Positions 10,061 to 21,497 of a stretch of DNA of 64,000 bases are shown in pieces. Origin of the DNA: Amorphophallus konjac. Lineage: Eukaryota > Streptophyta > Magnoliopsida > Alismatales > Araceae. Numbering within the stretch: the stretch's first letter is position 1; each line of letters begins with the position of its first letter. Position numbers and translations under genes: made by a program. The stretch lies in assembly GCA_022559845.1 (NCBI GenBank), contig CM040123.1:314941933-315005932 (forward strand). Reading direction: 5' to 3'. Below the pieces are notes generated by a model. The model was given only the letters and a program-made list of their open reading frames with translations, did not search any database and was not told where the DNA came from.

Positions 10061-12590
10061 CCTTGAAGGCGTCACGATGCCCCACTCCGATGCTTTAGTG
10101 GTTTCCGCCACCATCAATCAATGTACTATGCGACGCATTCTGGTGGATAATGGAAGTGGACCCGATGTTATTGCGTACGACTGTCTAGTACTCATGGGAG
10201 TGGATGTATCACAACTCGTGCCATAGCACACACCGCTATACGGATTCTCCGGCATGACTGTTCGCCCAGAAGGGCGTATCACGCTCCCGATCACGTTCGG
10301 GACGGCACCGAAAGAGGTAACTTTCCTCGCCGACTTTACTGTGGTCCGTGCAATGACAGGATACAACGCCATCATCGGTCGAGGAATCCTCGGTACGCTT
10401 CGAGGCGTCCCTTCCTCCTACCACCAGAAGCTGAAATTCCCCTCCCCTAATGGGGTAGGGGAAGTCCGGGGCGATCAACAGGAATCTAGGAGGTGTTACC
10501 TCATTTCCACCCGCGACCGGCGTCCCGAGGAGGCGCCATGCGATAAGAAGGCGAGGACCGAAGATCCAGGTCCGAGCACGAGTCCGTCGGCCGAGGATCT
10601 GTACCTCATCCAAGTCGGGGACGACCCAAGTAGATCACTGAAGATCGCCGCTACCTTGTCCGAGCAGGATAAACAAGCATACACGAGCTTCCTCACAGCC
10701 AATCAGGACGTGTTCGCTTGGTCCGAGGACGAGCTCCCCAGAATCCCCCTGGAAGTTATCACACACCAACTAAGGTTGGACCCCAACTGCCGCCCGGTGC
10801 AGCAACGCCGAAGACGATGCAACCCCGAGCGACAGGCCGTCATCAGGCAACAAGTGGGCAAAAAATTACGATCAGGACTACTCCGGCCTACCCGATACCC
10901 GGATTGGGTGGCTAACGTGGTCCTGGTTCCCAAGAACAATGGGAAGTGGCGAATGTGCGTAGACTACACCGACCTCAACAAAGCCACGCCCAAGGACAGC
11001 TTCCCCATGCCACGAATCGACCAGCTGGTCGACGCCACGGCCGGGCACAAGATGTTGAGCTTCCTCGGTGCCTATTCAGGGTACCATCAGATCAGCATGC
11101 ACCAGCCCGACCAAGACAAGACCGCGTTCATCACCGACCATGGCCTCTACTGCTACACTCGCATGCCGTTCGGGCTGAAGAACGTCGGAGCTACGTATCA
11201 ACGCCTAGTCAACCATATGTTTGACTCGCAGACCGGCCGCAACATGGAGGTCTACATCGACGACATGCTCGTGAAAAGCCTCCTAGTAGCCGAGCACCTG
11301 CGCGACTTGGCTGAGACCTTCACTACGCTCAGAAGGTACAACATGAAACTCAACCCTACTAAATGTGCGTTCGGGGTACGGTCAGGCAAGTTCTTAGGGT
11401 TTCTTGTAACCCACCAAGGGATCGAAGCCAACCCCGACCAGATCAAAGCAGTGTTGGAGATGGAGAGACCACGATGGGTGTGAGACGTGCAGTGTCTCAC
11501 CGGACGCGTCGCCGCTCTGGCCCGGTTCTTATCCCGAGCCGCCGAACGATGTCTACCCTTCTTCCGGCTGATCAAGCAGGCCAACCTGACGCCGGAGAAG
11601 AAGGGATGGATCGACTGGGACCAGGAGTGCGAGCAAGTGTTCGAAGAATTGAAGCGATACCTGACAACACCTCCTGTCCTCGCCAAACCCCAAGGGGGGG
11701 AACTGCTGCTCCTATACCTCTCCGTGACCCCGAGCACCATGAGTGTTGTGCTCACACGGGAGGAAGCAGGACTCATGAAGCCCGTCTACTATGTCAGCCG
11801 AGCGTTGCAAGGACCAGAATTTCGATACTCGCGGACTGAAAAGTTCACCCTCGCGTTGATTACGACTGCTCGCAAGCTACGGCCATACTTCCTGGCTCAC
11901 CCGATCGCCGTCCTCACTTACCAGCCCCTTCGAAAAATCCTGCAGAACCCGGATGCGTCCGGAAGACTGGTTAAGTGGGCCATCGAGTTGGGAGAATTCG
12001 ATATTAAGTTCCGACCGAGGACAGCGATCAAGGCCCAGGCACTCGTAGATTTCATCACCGAATGCACCCTACCCGCCGAGGATTCACCCGAGCAGACCTC
12101 GGGTCCCGCCTGGGAGCTATACGTCGACGGATCCTCCTGTGCCGCCGGTAGCGGCGCGGGGCTGGTTTTACTCTCACCAGAGGGTATAGAGTTACAGTAC
12201 GTCCTACGCTTCAATTTCCCGACCACGAACAATGTGGCCGAGTACGAGGTGCTCCTTTCCGACTTACGCATGGCGAAACACCTGGGGGCGTCCAGCGTAC
12301 GAGCGTACAGCGACGACATGCTCATCGCCAACCAGGTCAGAGGGGAGTTCGAGGCCCGAGACCCCTCTATGACGAAGTATCTGGAGAAGGCCAGGGCAGC
12401 GGCGGGCGAGTTCGCCCACTTCGAAGTGGTCCACATCCCACGCGAAGAAAACGTCCGAGCAGACGCCCTCTCCCGTTTGGCATCAGCCACGACGGTCTCC
12501 AGCTCGAGATCGATCCTGATAGAGGAATTGTCAGCACCGAGCATAGATGGTCCAGCGCTCCAGGTAAATGCCACCGACTATAAGACCCTC
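10061..12590 (+). pseudogene. pol: Tat protease, reverse transcriptase and first RNase H, broken
   Basis: The frame is shared with gag. The protease motif RRILVDNGSGPDVI is at about 10132-10173; DNGS is the usual active-site form in Tat elements. A TAG at 10224-10226 interrupts it. RT follows, with MCVDYTDLNKATPKDSFPMP near 10950 and VYIDDMLVKS near 11252. The palm motif that normally holds the first catalytic Asp reads SFLGAYSGYHQI near 11060, with Gly in its place. A TGA at 11481-11483 splits the RT thumb from the RNase H-like region (KPVYYVSRALQGPEFRYS). The frame changes by +1 between about 12575 and 12592. Confidence 0.9.
12104..12490 (+). pseudogene. Second (archaeal-like) RNase H domain of the Tat element
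   Basis: WELYVDGSSCAAGSGAGLVL starts a second RNase H domain. It continues NNVAEYEVLLSDLRMAKHLG and ends with REENVRADALSRLASA, all in the pol frame between the first RNase H and integrase. The catalytic D (YVDGSS), E (NVAEYE), D (YSDDML) and final D (RADALS) are visible. This extra RNase H is a known Tat/Ogre trait thought to take over removal of the RNA strand. The domain itself looks undamaged, but stops and a frameshift on either side block its expression. Confidence 0.85.
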
Positions 12591-12592
12591 CA

Positions 12593-13851
12593 GGATGGAT
12601 CCCCTGCTCGATTTCCTCCTCCGACAACAGCTCCCCAGCGATCACGCCGAAGCGCGACGCACGCGGGCAAGAGCGACCCATTTCACTATGGTGGACGGCC
12701 GGCTATATCGCCGATCCCTCTCAGCTCCTCTACTCAAATGTCTCTTCCCCATGGAAGCCAGCGAGGCCATCCAAGAAGTCCATGAAGGACTCTGCGGAAG
12801 TCATGTGGGAGGGCGAGCACTCGCGAGGACGCTGATCCGACAAAGGTACTGGTGGCCCACCTTGCAGCAGGACTACCTCGACTACGTTTGAAGGTGCCCC
12901 CAATGACAAAAATACTCCCACCTATACCACCAACTGGCGACACAGCTCCACGCCTTGACGGAGCCTCGCCCATTCGCTCGGTGGGGGATCGACATACTGG
13001 GACCTTTCCCTGAGGCACAAGGGAGGAAGAAATTCCTCATAGTCGCTATAGACTACTTCACCAAATGGATCGAAGCCGAGCCATTGGGAAAGATAACAAG
13101 CGAGGCAGCTTGGAAGTTCGTGCTGCAGAACATCATTTGCTGGTTTGGGATCCCGAGGGTTCTTACAACCGACAACGGTAGACAGTTCGCGAGCATTGCC
13201 TTCCAGGAAAAGTGCTCGGAATTGGGGATCTGGAACCACTACACCTCAGTGGAACATCCCCAAGCCAACGGGTTGGTGGAAAATGCCAACCGAACTCTAC
13301 TCCACGGCATCAAGACTCCCCTGGACCAAGCAAGCGACGCATGGATTGATTCAATCCCCAGCATCCTATGGGCTCACCGGACCACCGCCAGAGCCGCCAC
13401 CGGGGAGACACCCTTCCATCTCGCGTATGGAGCCGATGCAGTAGTCCCGGTGGAAGTATCCAACCCCTCGTTACGAGTGGGGCATTTTGATGAGGCCAGA
13501 AACAACCAGGCAATGCGAGAGAACCTGAACTTGCTCAAGGAAAGAAGAGCCAACGCCCAGATAAAACTCGCGACATATCAGCAGAAGCTGGCGCAGTATT
13601 ACAATGCCCGAGTTAAGGAGCGACACTTCTTCCCCGGAGACCTTGTTCTGCGGCGAGCGAGCATGGCCGATCCGCGAGGAGCCGCGGGAAAACTCACACC
13701 CAACTGGGAAGGCCCATACCGGGTAGCAGAAGCACTCGGCAAAGGAGCGTACATGCTAGTGACGCTTGGGGGGAGAGAGGTATCCAGGACGTGGAACTCC
13801 GTCAACCTCAGAAATACTTCCAGTAAAACGTCACCAGCCGTACTCAACTAG
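12593..13851 (+). pseudogene. Tat integrase, broken in its zinc-binding domain
   Basis: After the frameshift the frame reads MDPLLDFLLRQQLPSDHAEA and an HHCC domain whose two His are present (HEGLCGSH). Two stops, TGA at 12889-12891 and TGA at 12904-12906, interrupt the Cys half. The core keeps the D,D,E triad: WGIDILGPFP near 12985, TTDNGRQFAS near 13170, GLVENANRTL near 13270. The C-terminus (RVKERHFFPGDLVLRRAS ... NWEGPYRV) is the usual GPY/F-type region. No chromodomain follows, as expected for Tat. The frame ends in TAG at 13849-13851. Confidence 0.9.
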
Positions 13852-13858
13852 GGTAAGT

Positions 13859-14093
13859 TCCCCTTGAAAATGAGAAAGGTAACCTACGGGTTCCCTAGAG
13901 GCGAGCACGGCTCCCCTTGAAAAACAGAAAGGTAACCTACGGGTTTCCTAGAGGCGAGCACTGCTCCCCTTGAAAAATAACAAGGTAACCTACGGGTTTC
14001 TTAGAGGCGAGCACTGCTCCCCTTGAAAATGACGAGGTAACCCACGGGTTTCCTAGAGGCGAGCACCGCTCCCCTCGAAAATGAAATAGCGAC
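13859..14093. repeat. ~53-bp tandem repeat just after Tat pol, about 4.4 copies
   Basis: Units start CCCCTTGAAAA and continue GGTAACCTACGGGTTTCC and TAGAGGCGAGCACTGCT. Copies begin near 13860, 13912, 13965, 14018 and 14070. They follow the pol stop immediately, where Tat elements often carry short tandem arrays. Confidence 0.85.
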
Positions 14094-15667
14094 CTAAGGG
14101 TCCCGACAGAGGACACGAGCGCCATGGAAGACGAGTATGGAGAATCGCCCAGAGAAGCACGCAGAAGAACTCCAGTAAAAGGTACACATCAATGTCGGCT
14201 CAGAATAAAAGAAGTAGTATTTCTTTAGTCAAAATACAAGCTGCCAAAAAATTGGCAAAGTACCCTCACACGGGCAAGATATAAGTACATGGGAGAACAA
14301 AAGTGCTCGACGATGGCGACGAATGACTCCAACAACTCGCGTCCCAGGCACCATCCTCTGTCGACAATCTTGCTAAATCTTCAAGCAAGCGTAGTTACCC
14401 CGTTTTTGTTCTGTGGAAGGGTACCCACGGAGAAGCCTCCTATGCCAGAGAAGATGGACAAAGCCCTCGGGCCAACAAAGGGCTTCACTCGTAGAAGGCC
14501 CGCAGGAGGAAAACCTGGCCAATAGCTCCGGCCGCCCGTGCTCGGAAGAAGACCGGCAAGCTCCACCCGTTACAGGGAACCAGCAGGCCCACCCAAGCCA
14601 ACAGGCGACAGTGGTACTACGAGGCCAACGCATTAGGAAGGCCACCCCGACGAACTGGCCATGTGTCCAAACTAGCGAACAAGGCCCCGCTGCCCCAGCT
14701 ACCACCAACGCCTCTCTTGAATGGAGAGGTTATCTTGTGCCTCGCCACGAACATCGCGTGGTGGCAGCGGTGGAGAGGCCTACTGGCCATGCCTTCAAAG
14801 TGAGGAGCCCACTGCCATCGTCCAAGCCGCACGGTCAGGCCCACCGAGTGGAAGAATGGAAGACAGATTCCACCCTTCCTTACGATCCTTCCTACCAGAA
14901 AGTAGGAAGATGTTCCAATAGCGAGGAGCATCTCACCGAGCACCTGCAAGAAGCAAACAACGGTCATGCGCCGTGAAGACAAGTAAGAAGGAGATAGCTA
15001 AAGTCTGGAAGACAGCTCTACCCTGACTCTTCTCATCCCGTCAAGGACGGATCCTATCCGACTCAAGAAGTAGGACTCCCTTGGCAGCGTACAAGCGGTC
15101 AACCTTCTCCAAGGCCTCCCGCCAGCCGTCCAGGTATCCGAGCCTGTACTACTCAGAGGTCGGACCACCCTCTCCAGGCTCAGGCCACGGCCACCAGGGT
15201 GCCGGCGCGGGGTTCCTCCGGAGGACCAAAGGTTGACGGTGAGCCTGCAGAGTTCCATCATCCGACGAAGTACCAGACTCTCCTGAGGACATTCTCGGTA
15301 GAGCCTACCTACTACGATTCGTTAAGCACAAGACGACCGCTGGAATGCTGCGCAGGACCACTATTTATAGTGGGAGATTAAGTCCCCAGAAGCATGAGGA
15401 CTCCTACCGCCTCAATCCAATCCGTGGAAGTCGAAGCAACGGATCCCGAAAGTCGCGCTCCTTCAGAAGCCCTCATTAAGGGCGCCGTTTCGTATCCCTA
15501 GACGATCTCGCGACGGTTCAGAGGAAGGAAGCCCACAGAAGAAATCTCAAAGATTTGCAAAGAAAGAAGGAAGGTTTTCATTTCCAAAAAAAGAGAAATT
15601 ACAAAAAGAGGCTACTGCCTCAGAAAGCGCAGGAAAAAGAAAGGAAAAGACAACGAGGGGCATCCTC
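14094..15667. other. Tat internal spacer, no clear coding sequence
   Basis: GC-rich DNA between pol and the antisense gene. The ORFs here (such as 14413-14976 plus and 14617-14982 minus) overlap in opposite frames, carry no family motif and have compositions explained by GC content. The segment would be untranslated leader-distal RNA of the element, or the 3' end of the antisense transcript. Confidence 0.5.
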
Positions 15668-17965
15668 TCAAAGACTTGCCTCGGTTACATCATCACGTGC
15701 CCTAAGCTCAGCAGGCGCACGCACATCAATGGCACTGGGGGGAGGTGGCTCGTCACTCAAGTCCACCACGATAATATTGACAGGTGCCCGCTCGCCCGCT
15801 CTCGACACCGACTGCCACGGGGTCGGGCCCCTCTTCTTCGTCCTCGGCCCCCGAGCCATAAGGATCTGGAGGAGGAGGGAGGACAGGAGCCTCGAGGTCA
15901 AAGTACCCCGCGGAGGCCTTCGCGGCGGCACTCCAGCCCTCCCGGAAGCCACGGTCACGGGTCGGCCCATAATACTACAGGGCCGCCTCCGTCAGCTCGG
16001 CCCGATAAGCTGAGGAGGAGCGGAAGGCCTCCACAGCCTCATCACCTGCCGAAGACAGGGACATGCGTGCCCTAGCGAGCTCCGCCTCGATCTCTTGGCG
16101 GCGGATCTCCATGGCCCGGGCCTCCGCCTCTAGCTTGGCCACCCTCTCACCAGCCGCGCCAGCCCGCGCCATGAAGGAGTCCCGGTCGTGCTCCATGCCC
16201 GTCAAGGCCGACTCCAACTGAGACAACTGCTCCCAAAGTCCAGCGTTCGCAGTCTCGGACTCCGTCAGGCATCCCTCGGCCCCTGCCTCACGAGCCCGAT
16301 TGGTCTCCAGCTCACGCACGGCATCCAGGAAACGATGCCTCCATAGCCCGAAGGCGCTGGTGACCAGGCACACGCTTTTTGTGGCGATGGCCGTCAACTC
16401 GTCCACAATGCCAGGGCCCAGCTCCCCGACGTGCTCGTGCCAGCGAGCACTCCGCATCATGAGGTCGACGACGCTCGAGACCCCGGGCACCACCGTCGGT
16501 AGGTCCTCAGGCCGCGAGGACTGATCACGTGGAGACAAGGATCGACCGCGCAGAGGAACCCTCTGTGGAGAAGGAGGATCAACTTCGGCAACAGCAGGGG
16601 CCTTGCCCCTTTCGCGCCCCCGGTTACCAGAGGCGGACACCGGAGTAGCAGCCGCCGGCGACGGTGGCATGCGAACGCTGGGGGAAAATACCCCAGGCGA
16701 GGGTGGGACCCAGCTCCTGACTGGAGCTAAATCCCTCCCCCTCTTTCTCGACCGACAGGCGACTGTCAATCGCTGCCAACTCATCCTAGGTCAGATAGGT
16801 CTGATCACCGCCAGCCATGGCAGACTCTTCCCTAGGCACGCTGGGAACGGCTTTGGAGAGACTCCACCGGGAACCAGACCCTCCACTGGTCACCGACACC
16901 TCATGCGTACACGCCAGAGGAATGCCGACAGGGGCCGAATACTGCAGCCTCCCCGGGGCAACAACAACCTGGGCTGGGGGGGCGACGACCGACACCTGGC
17001 CGGTCCCCGGAGCAACATGATCCACGGGACGAGGAACAAGCCGTGACAGCCGGATGGTCTCAGGGGTCCAACCCAACGCTTCGGTCGCCCCTGAAAATGC
17101 AAGGACAATGTTAGTCCGATGTTAGCCACTACTGCCACATCCCTGCGGGGAGACAGGACCAGTACCCTGGGCAAGGGGGGACACAACCCCAACTCTCGGA
17201 GCAGCGTCGGGGTCAAGACGTGGTCTGCATCAACCAAAGGATATCGGGAGACCGCCTTTAGATCCCGACGGCCCTCGGCGTTAAGGGGAGGCTTCGTATC
17301 GCGCCAAGGGCGAGGAAAGCCACCCCGCATCCAACCATCGGAAGATCTCTCCCAGTCCTTCGACTTGATCAGGTATACATACTGCTCGCCCATCTCTTAC
17401 GGTTGGACGCGGTACGGGAGATAGAGATGAAGTGGTTATTGGACCGAGCCTTGAAATAGGCGAAATAGGTGTCGGATGGACAACTCTGGAGGAGGAAAAA
17501 TTGCCGGAACAAGTCGACACTCGACTCCACCGACGCTCTACGGCAAGCATAAACAAACCCGCAGAGGATGCTATAAGAATTGGGGGTTATGCCCCCAGGG
17601 TTCCGCCCGTAATGGCGGAGGACGGCCGAGATGAAAGGATAGACCGGAATACGAAGACCCGCCTGAAAGGAGGCCACCGGGATCATAATCCCACCAGTAG
17701 GGTGACTCGTTATGTCGTCTCCCACAGTAGGGAAGACAATGTCGTACTCAGGGGGGATCTGGAAGGTCTCCCGCAAACCACGAAATACCCTATAGGCCAC
17801 TAAGGGCTGAGAGTCAGACCGACTAGTGCCCGCACCTGAGGTGCTCGGCACACCGCCTCGGCTCTGAGGCATCTCCTCCGAAGAGGAAGACTCGACGATA
17901 AGAGATATCCTGCGTAGAGGCATCACTACCACAGAAAAGAAGAACCGAGAAGGAAGGATCCTCAC
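15668..17965 (-). pseudogene. Antisense gene of the Tat element (gypsy-type transposon domain plus coiled coil), broken
   Basis: On the strand opposite pol, 17923-17370 encodes the conserved domain found in antisense ORFs of Tat elements (HYGRNPGGITPNSYSILCGF, then RRASVESSVDLFRQFFLLQS). I prefer the ATG at 17923 (MPLRRISLIVESSSSEE) over 17965. A one-base shift near 17395 leads to EQYVYLIKSKDWERSSDGW and YPLVDADHVLTPTLLRELGL. A likely small intron (GT near 17165, TTTTCAG ending near 17092) precedes a Pro/Ser-rich part and a long coiled coil (16400-15980; for example GERVAKLEAEARAMEIRRQE). Further stops and frame changes occur near 16785 and 15975. The function of this protein is unknown; a TATA-like box lies upstream at 18048-18054. 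Confidence 0.8.
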
Positions 17966-18351
17966 CAGGCGAAGGGAGGAAGAGGCCTACGACAAAGTGC
18001 GGCGACCAGCGAGATGTTGGTATGGTTTTTGAAAAGTCTCACAGCACTCCTTATAAACCGCCCACTACAATCCGATGGTTACCCCCTGAGGGTCCGGCGA
18101 AGGGACGACTGCCGCTACGGCGGTACGGCTACAGAGGCCAGGCGACCGTTCTGAGCCCACATCCCTAAAACAAGACAAGACCCGGCGTCATCATTTCCAG
18201 CGTGGCCTCTGCCACCGCCAGAGGCGCCTTGCGCGCCAAGCGGGCCTCGAAGCCACCAACTCCTGCCGTACGAGGAAATCACCCTCGGATCACACCCTCC
18301 AGAAGAACCCTCTCTTAGACTACTCTCAGTCCCCTGCGAGTACTCGGCAAC
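17966..18351 (-). promoter_or_regulatory. Upstream region of the antisense gene with a TATA-like box
   Basis: On the minus strand TATAAGG lies at 18054-18048, about 125 bp before the preferred ATG of the antisense gene. Nothing in the stretch is coding. It is the only place between the antisense gene and the 3' LTR where an antisense promoter could lie; this is inference from position. Confidence 0.35.
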
Positions 18352-18368
18352 TAAGAGTAGGGGGGAAG
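18352..18368 (+). other. Polypurine tract of the Tat element
   Basis: AAGAGTAGGGGGGAAG directly abuts the 3' LTR; it would prime plus-strand DNA synthesis. Confidence 0.85.
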
Positions 18369-19257
18369 TGAGGAGGGTAAATCTGGTTTGACCCAGGAAC
18401 GGCCCAGGCGCGAGCGGCCCATTAAGGCTCAGACGCACTAAGCCCAATCGAAGAGCGGACACATGTTCGGCCCGATAAGAAGATGACCGGCCCAACTAGG
18501 CATCAGATTCCGCGACGCCGATGAGGCTGGCCCAAGCGCAGTTCTCGTCAGAGGACACTCCGACGATCGACCGTTGCCCCCACGACGTCGGCCTTGACCC
18601 CGTAACGGGAGAGCACGCGCCATGAGTGCTGTAAGACTCACCCAGGGAACGGCCGACGCCGGGGGAATCATCCTCTAACGGGAAACTCCCGCCGGCATAG
18701 CGGGGAACGTTACTCCAACTAAACGGACCTTTCCCTATCAAGGGATGAGGCCCTCGCACCAGGACAACCCATATAAAAGGGACATCGATGATAGAGAGGG
18801 TACGGTAGACTCTTCTACTAAAACCCCACACGACCACGCAAGAGGATACTCCTGCCACAGACCCTTCCACTGAGAAGAGAGCAGCCCTGCTAGCGACGAC
18901 GACAAGAGAGCCATCTACGTCAAGAGAGCTTCTGCCTCCTGAGCGGCCTTACCACCTAGCGAGCACTCTCCGAGAGCCCACTGGGAGCCGCAAGCACGCG
19001 TGCAGAGGACCTACACGCCTCCTGGATCGACTACCACGGCCTCTACTTCTCTCTTACTTTGCTCCTCTCTATTGCTCATTAAATCTCTTGCTGACTTAAG
19101 CATCGGAGGTTTGTCCCCTGGGGTAACGTCCGGGACTCCTTCTGACGCCCTTTTGGTTCCTTGGTGTGTGCAGGCATCCACGGGCGCGAGGCGATTCCCC
19201 CAACAAATAAATAGAGAAGGTGGTACGTGGCCTAGGAACCATTTTCCTGCCGCTACA
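18369..19257 (+). repeat. 3' LTR of the Tat element
   Basis: Matches 7540-8431 with a few percent difference by eye and has the same TG...CA ends. It is followed by ATGTG, the right copy of the target duplication. Confidence 0.95.
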
Positions 19258-20590
19258 ATGTGCAATAGAACAATTACGCCCTAAATGCATGTAGAATGAA
19301 ACTTAACTGCAGTAGACAGAATAACAATCACACATAGGGACACAATGATTTTTATACTGGTTTGGCCCTGACATCCGCCAGTCATACATCCAGTACCTAG
19401 CGACCACTGGCATTTGTGGACACCTGAAATTTGCCGTCAAGAACTCCAAGTCATCCCGAGCCGAACAAGGGCAACGAGAAGGGAAAAGAATAAGTGCGTC
19501 AATGCACGTATATCGACGCGTGCAAGAACAAAAGGACGATGAAGATGAAGAGAACAACAAAGAAGGGAAAATCAAGAAAACAAAAGAAAATGAAGAAATA
19601 AGCAACAAAAAGAGGAAAAGAGATAAGAAAAGGGGGGGTTTAATGAGTCGGCGGTCAAATCCCAATTTTCCCTTTTATCCGGCGGCAGAACAAAAAAACA
19701 CACAAATAAAAATTGGCAAAAGGAAAAGAAGGGGGGCGAGATGAGCCAGCTGCCAAAGCCCAATCACCCTTCATCCGACGGTAGGCACACCAAATACACA
19801 ACAAAAAGTGAACCGGCGGCCCCAGGAACCCCTCACACGGCGGCAAAGAAAAATGGAAGAAAAGGGCATGATCCGGCGGCAAGCTCGGCACCTCTCCTCG
19901 CGTAGGATCATGTTCTCACACCGAATAAGTAAACAAATCACGAGGGGGAGAGTAACTCTTCGCCGCATCACGAATTAACTTCAAAATAGATAAATAGTTA
20001 TGAGTAATTTCACTTCAAACTTAAACATGACAATAGGAATTTAAAAATGAAAGAATGATACTTTACATATATATTCTGTAAGCCATAGAATATGTTTCCT
20101 GAAAGCATCTCTAATTTTATTCCTATCTTGATCTTTTATGGCAAGGGGAGCATCGGGTTTGTTTGCATAGATAGCAGAAATTTCACAATATATTACTCCA
20201 ATTTGTCATCTCATGACAACTTTATCTTTACCAACGCTCATCATAAGTCCGGTCCCCACATGCTCTCCGTCTAAATCTAACATTTCCACCACCTTCCCTT
20301 ATAACTATGATACATTTATTGGACAACATAATATCAAGACATTTTTTTTAATTGAAAGGTAATACTTGCAAGGTGGGAAACGAGGGAGTCCGTTCATCCC
20401 TTCATTGCGGAAGGGACAGGACGTGCCACCCTGACCACCAGGTAAGTAATTTTCCATTAATGAAAGCAGTAAGAATATAAATAAATACATGGGTAGGGAC
20501 GACACCCAAGCCAGGGGTGGAGAACAACAAATAGCCCGAGGGCCCCAAAACTAAAAGAGGCCAAAGAGGCCAACATGTCGATACAACCAG
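19258..20590. other. Older repeat (right half of the Tat target) and a LINE-like 3' tail
   Basis: 19258-19440 continues the repeat at 7450-7539, with a TTTTTATACTGGTTTGGCCC block. 19480-19980 is purine-rich with several GGCGGC-type words, origin unknown. On the minus strand, the DNA after the stop at 20591 reads like the 3' UTR of a retroposed gene (GGCCTCTTTTAGTTTTGGGG ... TTCATTAATGGAAAATTACT) and ends near a short A-run on that strand (about 20342-20349). No intact gene is visible. Confidence 0.4.
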
Positions 20591-20751
20591 CTAATGACGG
20601 GGACTCCCGAAATCGCTGAAGCGGTTAGGCCGCCGGCGATTCCTCCGGTTGCTCCGGCGGGCAGGCTGGAAGCCAAAGTCATCGAACTCCACGTGCGGCT
20701 CATCAACCAAACCATGAAGATCATCAACTTGACTGACGAGCACTGTGCCCT
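20591..20751 (-). pseudogene. 3' end of an ORF split by CACTA-2
   Basis: With CACTA-2 and one CCT copy removed, the minus-strand frame of 30165-31044 runs on in phase for 52 codons here. It includes DDLHGLVDEPHVEFDDFGF and then a basic stretch rich in Arg/Asn, and stops at TAG (20591-20593). The in-phase join is direct evidence that this was one coding sequence before the insertion. The protein family is not recognised; the 3' context hints at a LINE-type retroposon. Confidence 0.6.
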
Positions 20752-20960
20752 CACTACTAAAAATTTACATATATAAGGCAGAAAATAAAAGACAGAAATA
20801 AATTGTGACTTATCTTTTAAAGATTAAAAGGTAAAAATAAAATATGCCTTCTAATTGTGTTAAATATCTTCTATTGAAGGTAAAATATTAAATTATACCT
20901 TATAAAATTTAATAAATTAAAGGCACTATTATAATTACGTCTTTTATTCAATTTTGGAAA
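20752..20960. repeat. CACTA-2 5' terminal and subterminal repeats
   Basis: After the terminal repeat, AAGGCAGAAA, ATGCCTTCTA and related words recur in both orientations; they match the words at 29700-30164. Confidence 0.85.
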
Positions 20961-21037
20961 CACCGACCCGCTGGATCGATTTTGGGTTTCCCTCCCTCAG
21001 CCACTTTCTTTTCCTCCGCCTCCTCACCTCCCCGACA

Positions 21038-21039
<2 letters not shown>

Positions 21040-21102
<63 letters not shown>
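21040..21102. repeat. (TC)n microsatellite
   Basis: About 30 TC dinucleotides without interruption, at the start of the GC-rich part of CACTA-2. Confidence 0.95.
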
Positions 21103-21104
<2 letters not shown>

Positions 21105-21159
21105 CTTTCCCACCGTGAAATCCCTTTCACCTTCTCTCGCCGCCGCTCGTAATCTGCCC

Positions 21160-21497
21160 GATCGAGCTACTGCCTTCCCCGTCGCGACATCACCGCCGTT
21201 GCCGCCTCTTCCCTGCCCGCCAGTAACCGCGCCCAGCTCACCGATTGCTGCCTTCCCCGCCGAGCTCACCTCATCTGCATCGAGGTGCTGCCTTCCCCGC
21301 CGACATTGCCGCCGTTGCCGCTACTTCTCTGCCCGCCAGCAACTGCGACATCCCAGCTCACCCCATCTACACTGAGGTGCTGCCTTCCCGCCGACAACCG
21401 CTATCTTCTCGTCGCCGCGCGTGTTCCTCCACCTTTCACTTTCTCTCGCCGCCCCTTTCACCTTCTGTCGCTGCCGCACGGGTTCCTCCATCGCCGC
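21160..21497. repeat. GC-rich ~105-bp tandem repeat, left part (split by the solo LTR)
   Basis: Units share CTGCCCGCCAGYAACYGC, CCCAGCTCACC and ATCKRCAYYGAGGTGCTG. Two lie here and a third is at 24664-24780, on the other side of the solo LTR. Open frames through it (21115-21707) are Pro/Ser/Arg low-complexity and I do not regard them as genes. Confidence 0.7.

Larger units (their letters stand above)
7540..19257 (+). mobile_element. Full-length Tat-lineage Ty3/gypsy LTR retrotransposon (11.7 kb)
   Basis: Two LTRs of 892 and 889 bp, both TGAGGAGGG...CCGCTACA, bound gag, protease, RT, RNase H, a second RNase H, integrase and a long antisense gene. That order, the extra RNase H and the antisense ORF are Tat-lineage hallmarks. 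Flanks GTGTG (7535-7539) and ATGTG (19258-19262) form a target duplication with one mismatch. The primer-binding site is at 8437-8454 and the polypurine tract at 18352-18368. Several stops and at least two frameshifts make it non-autonomous today. Confidence 0.95.

Noticed and set aside
14289..14976. Extra Tat ORF (env-like) between pol and the antisense gene
   Set aside because: No start context, no membrane segment, opposing ORFs of equal length; explained by composition.
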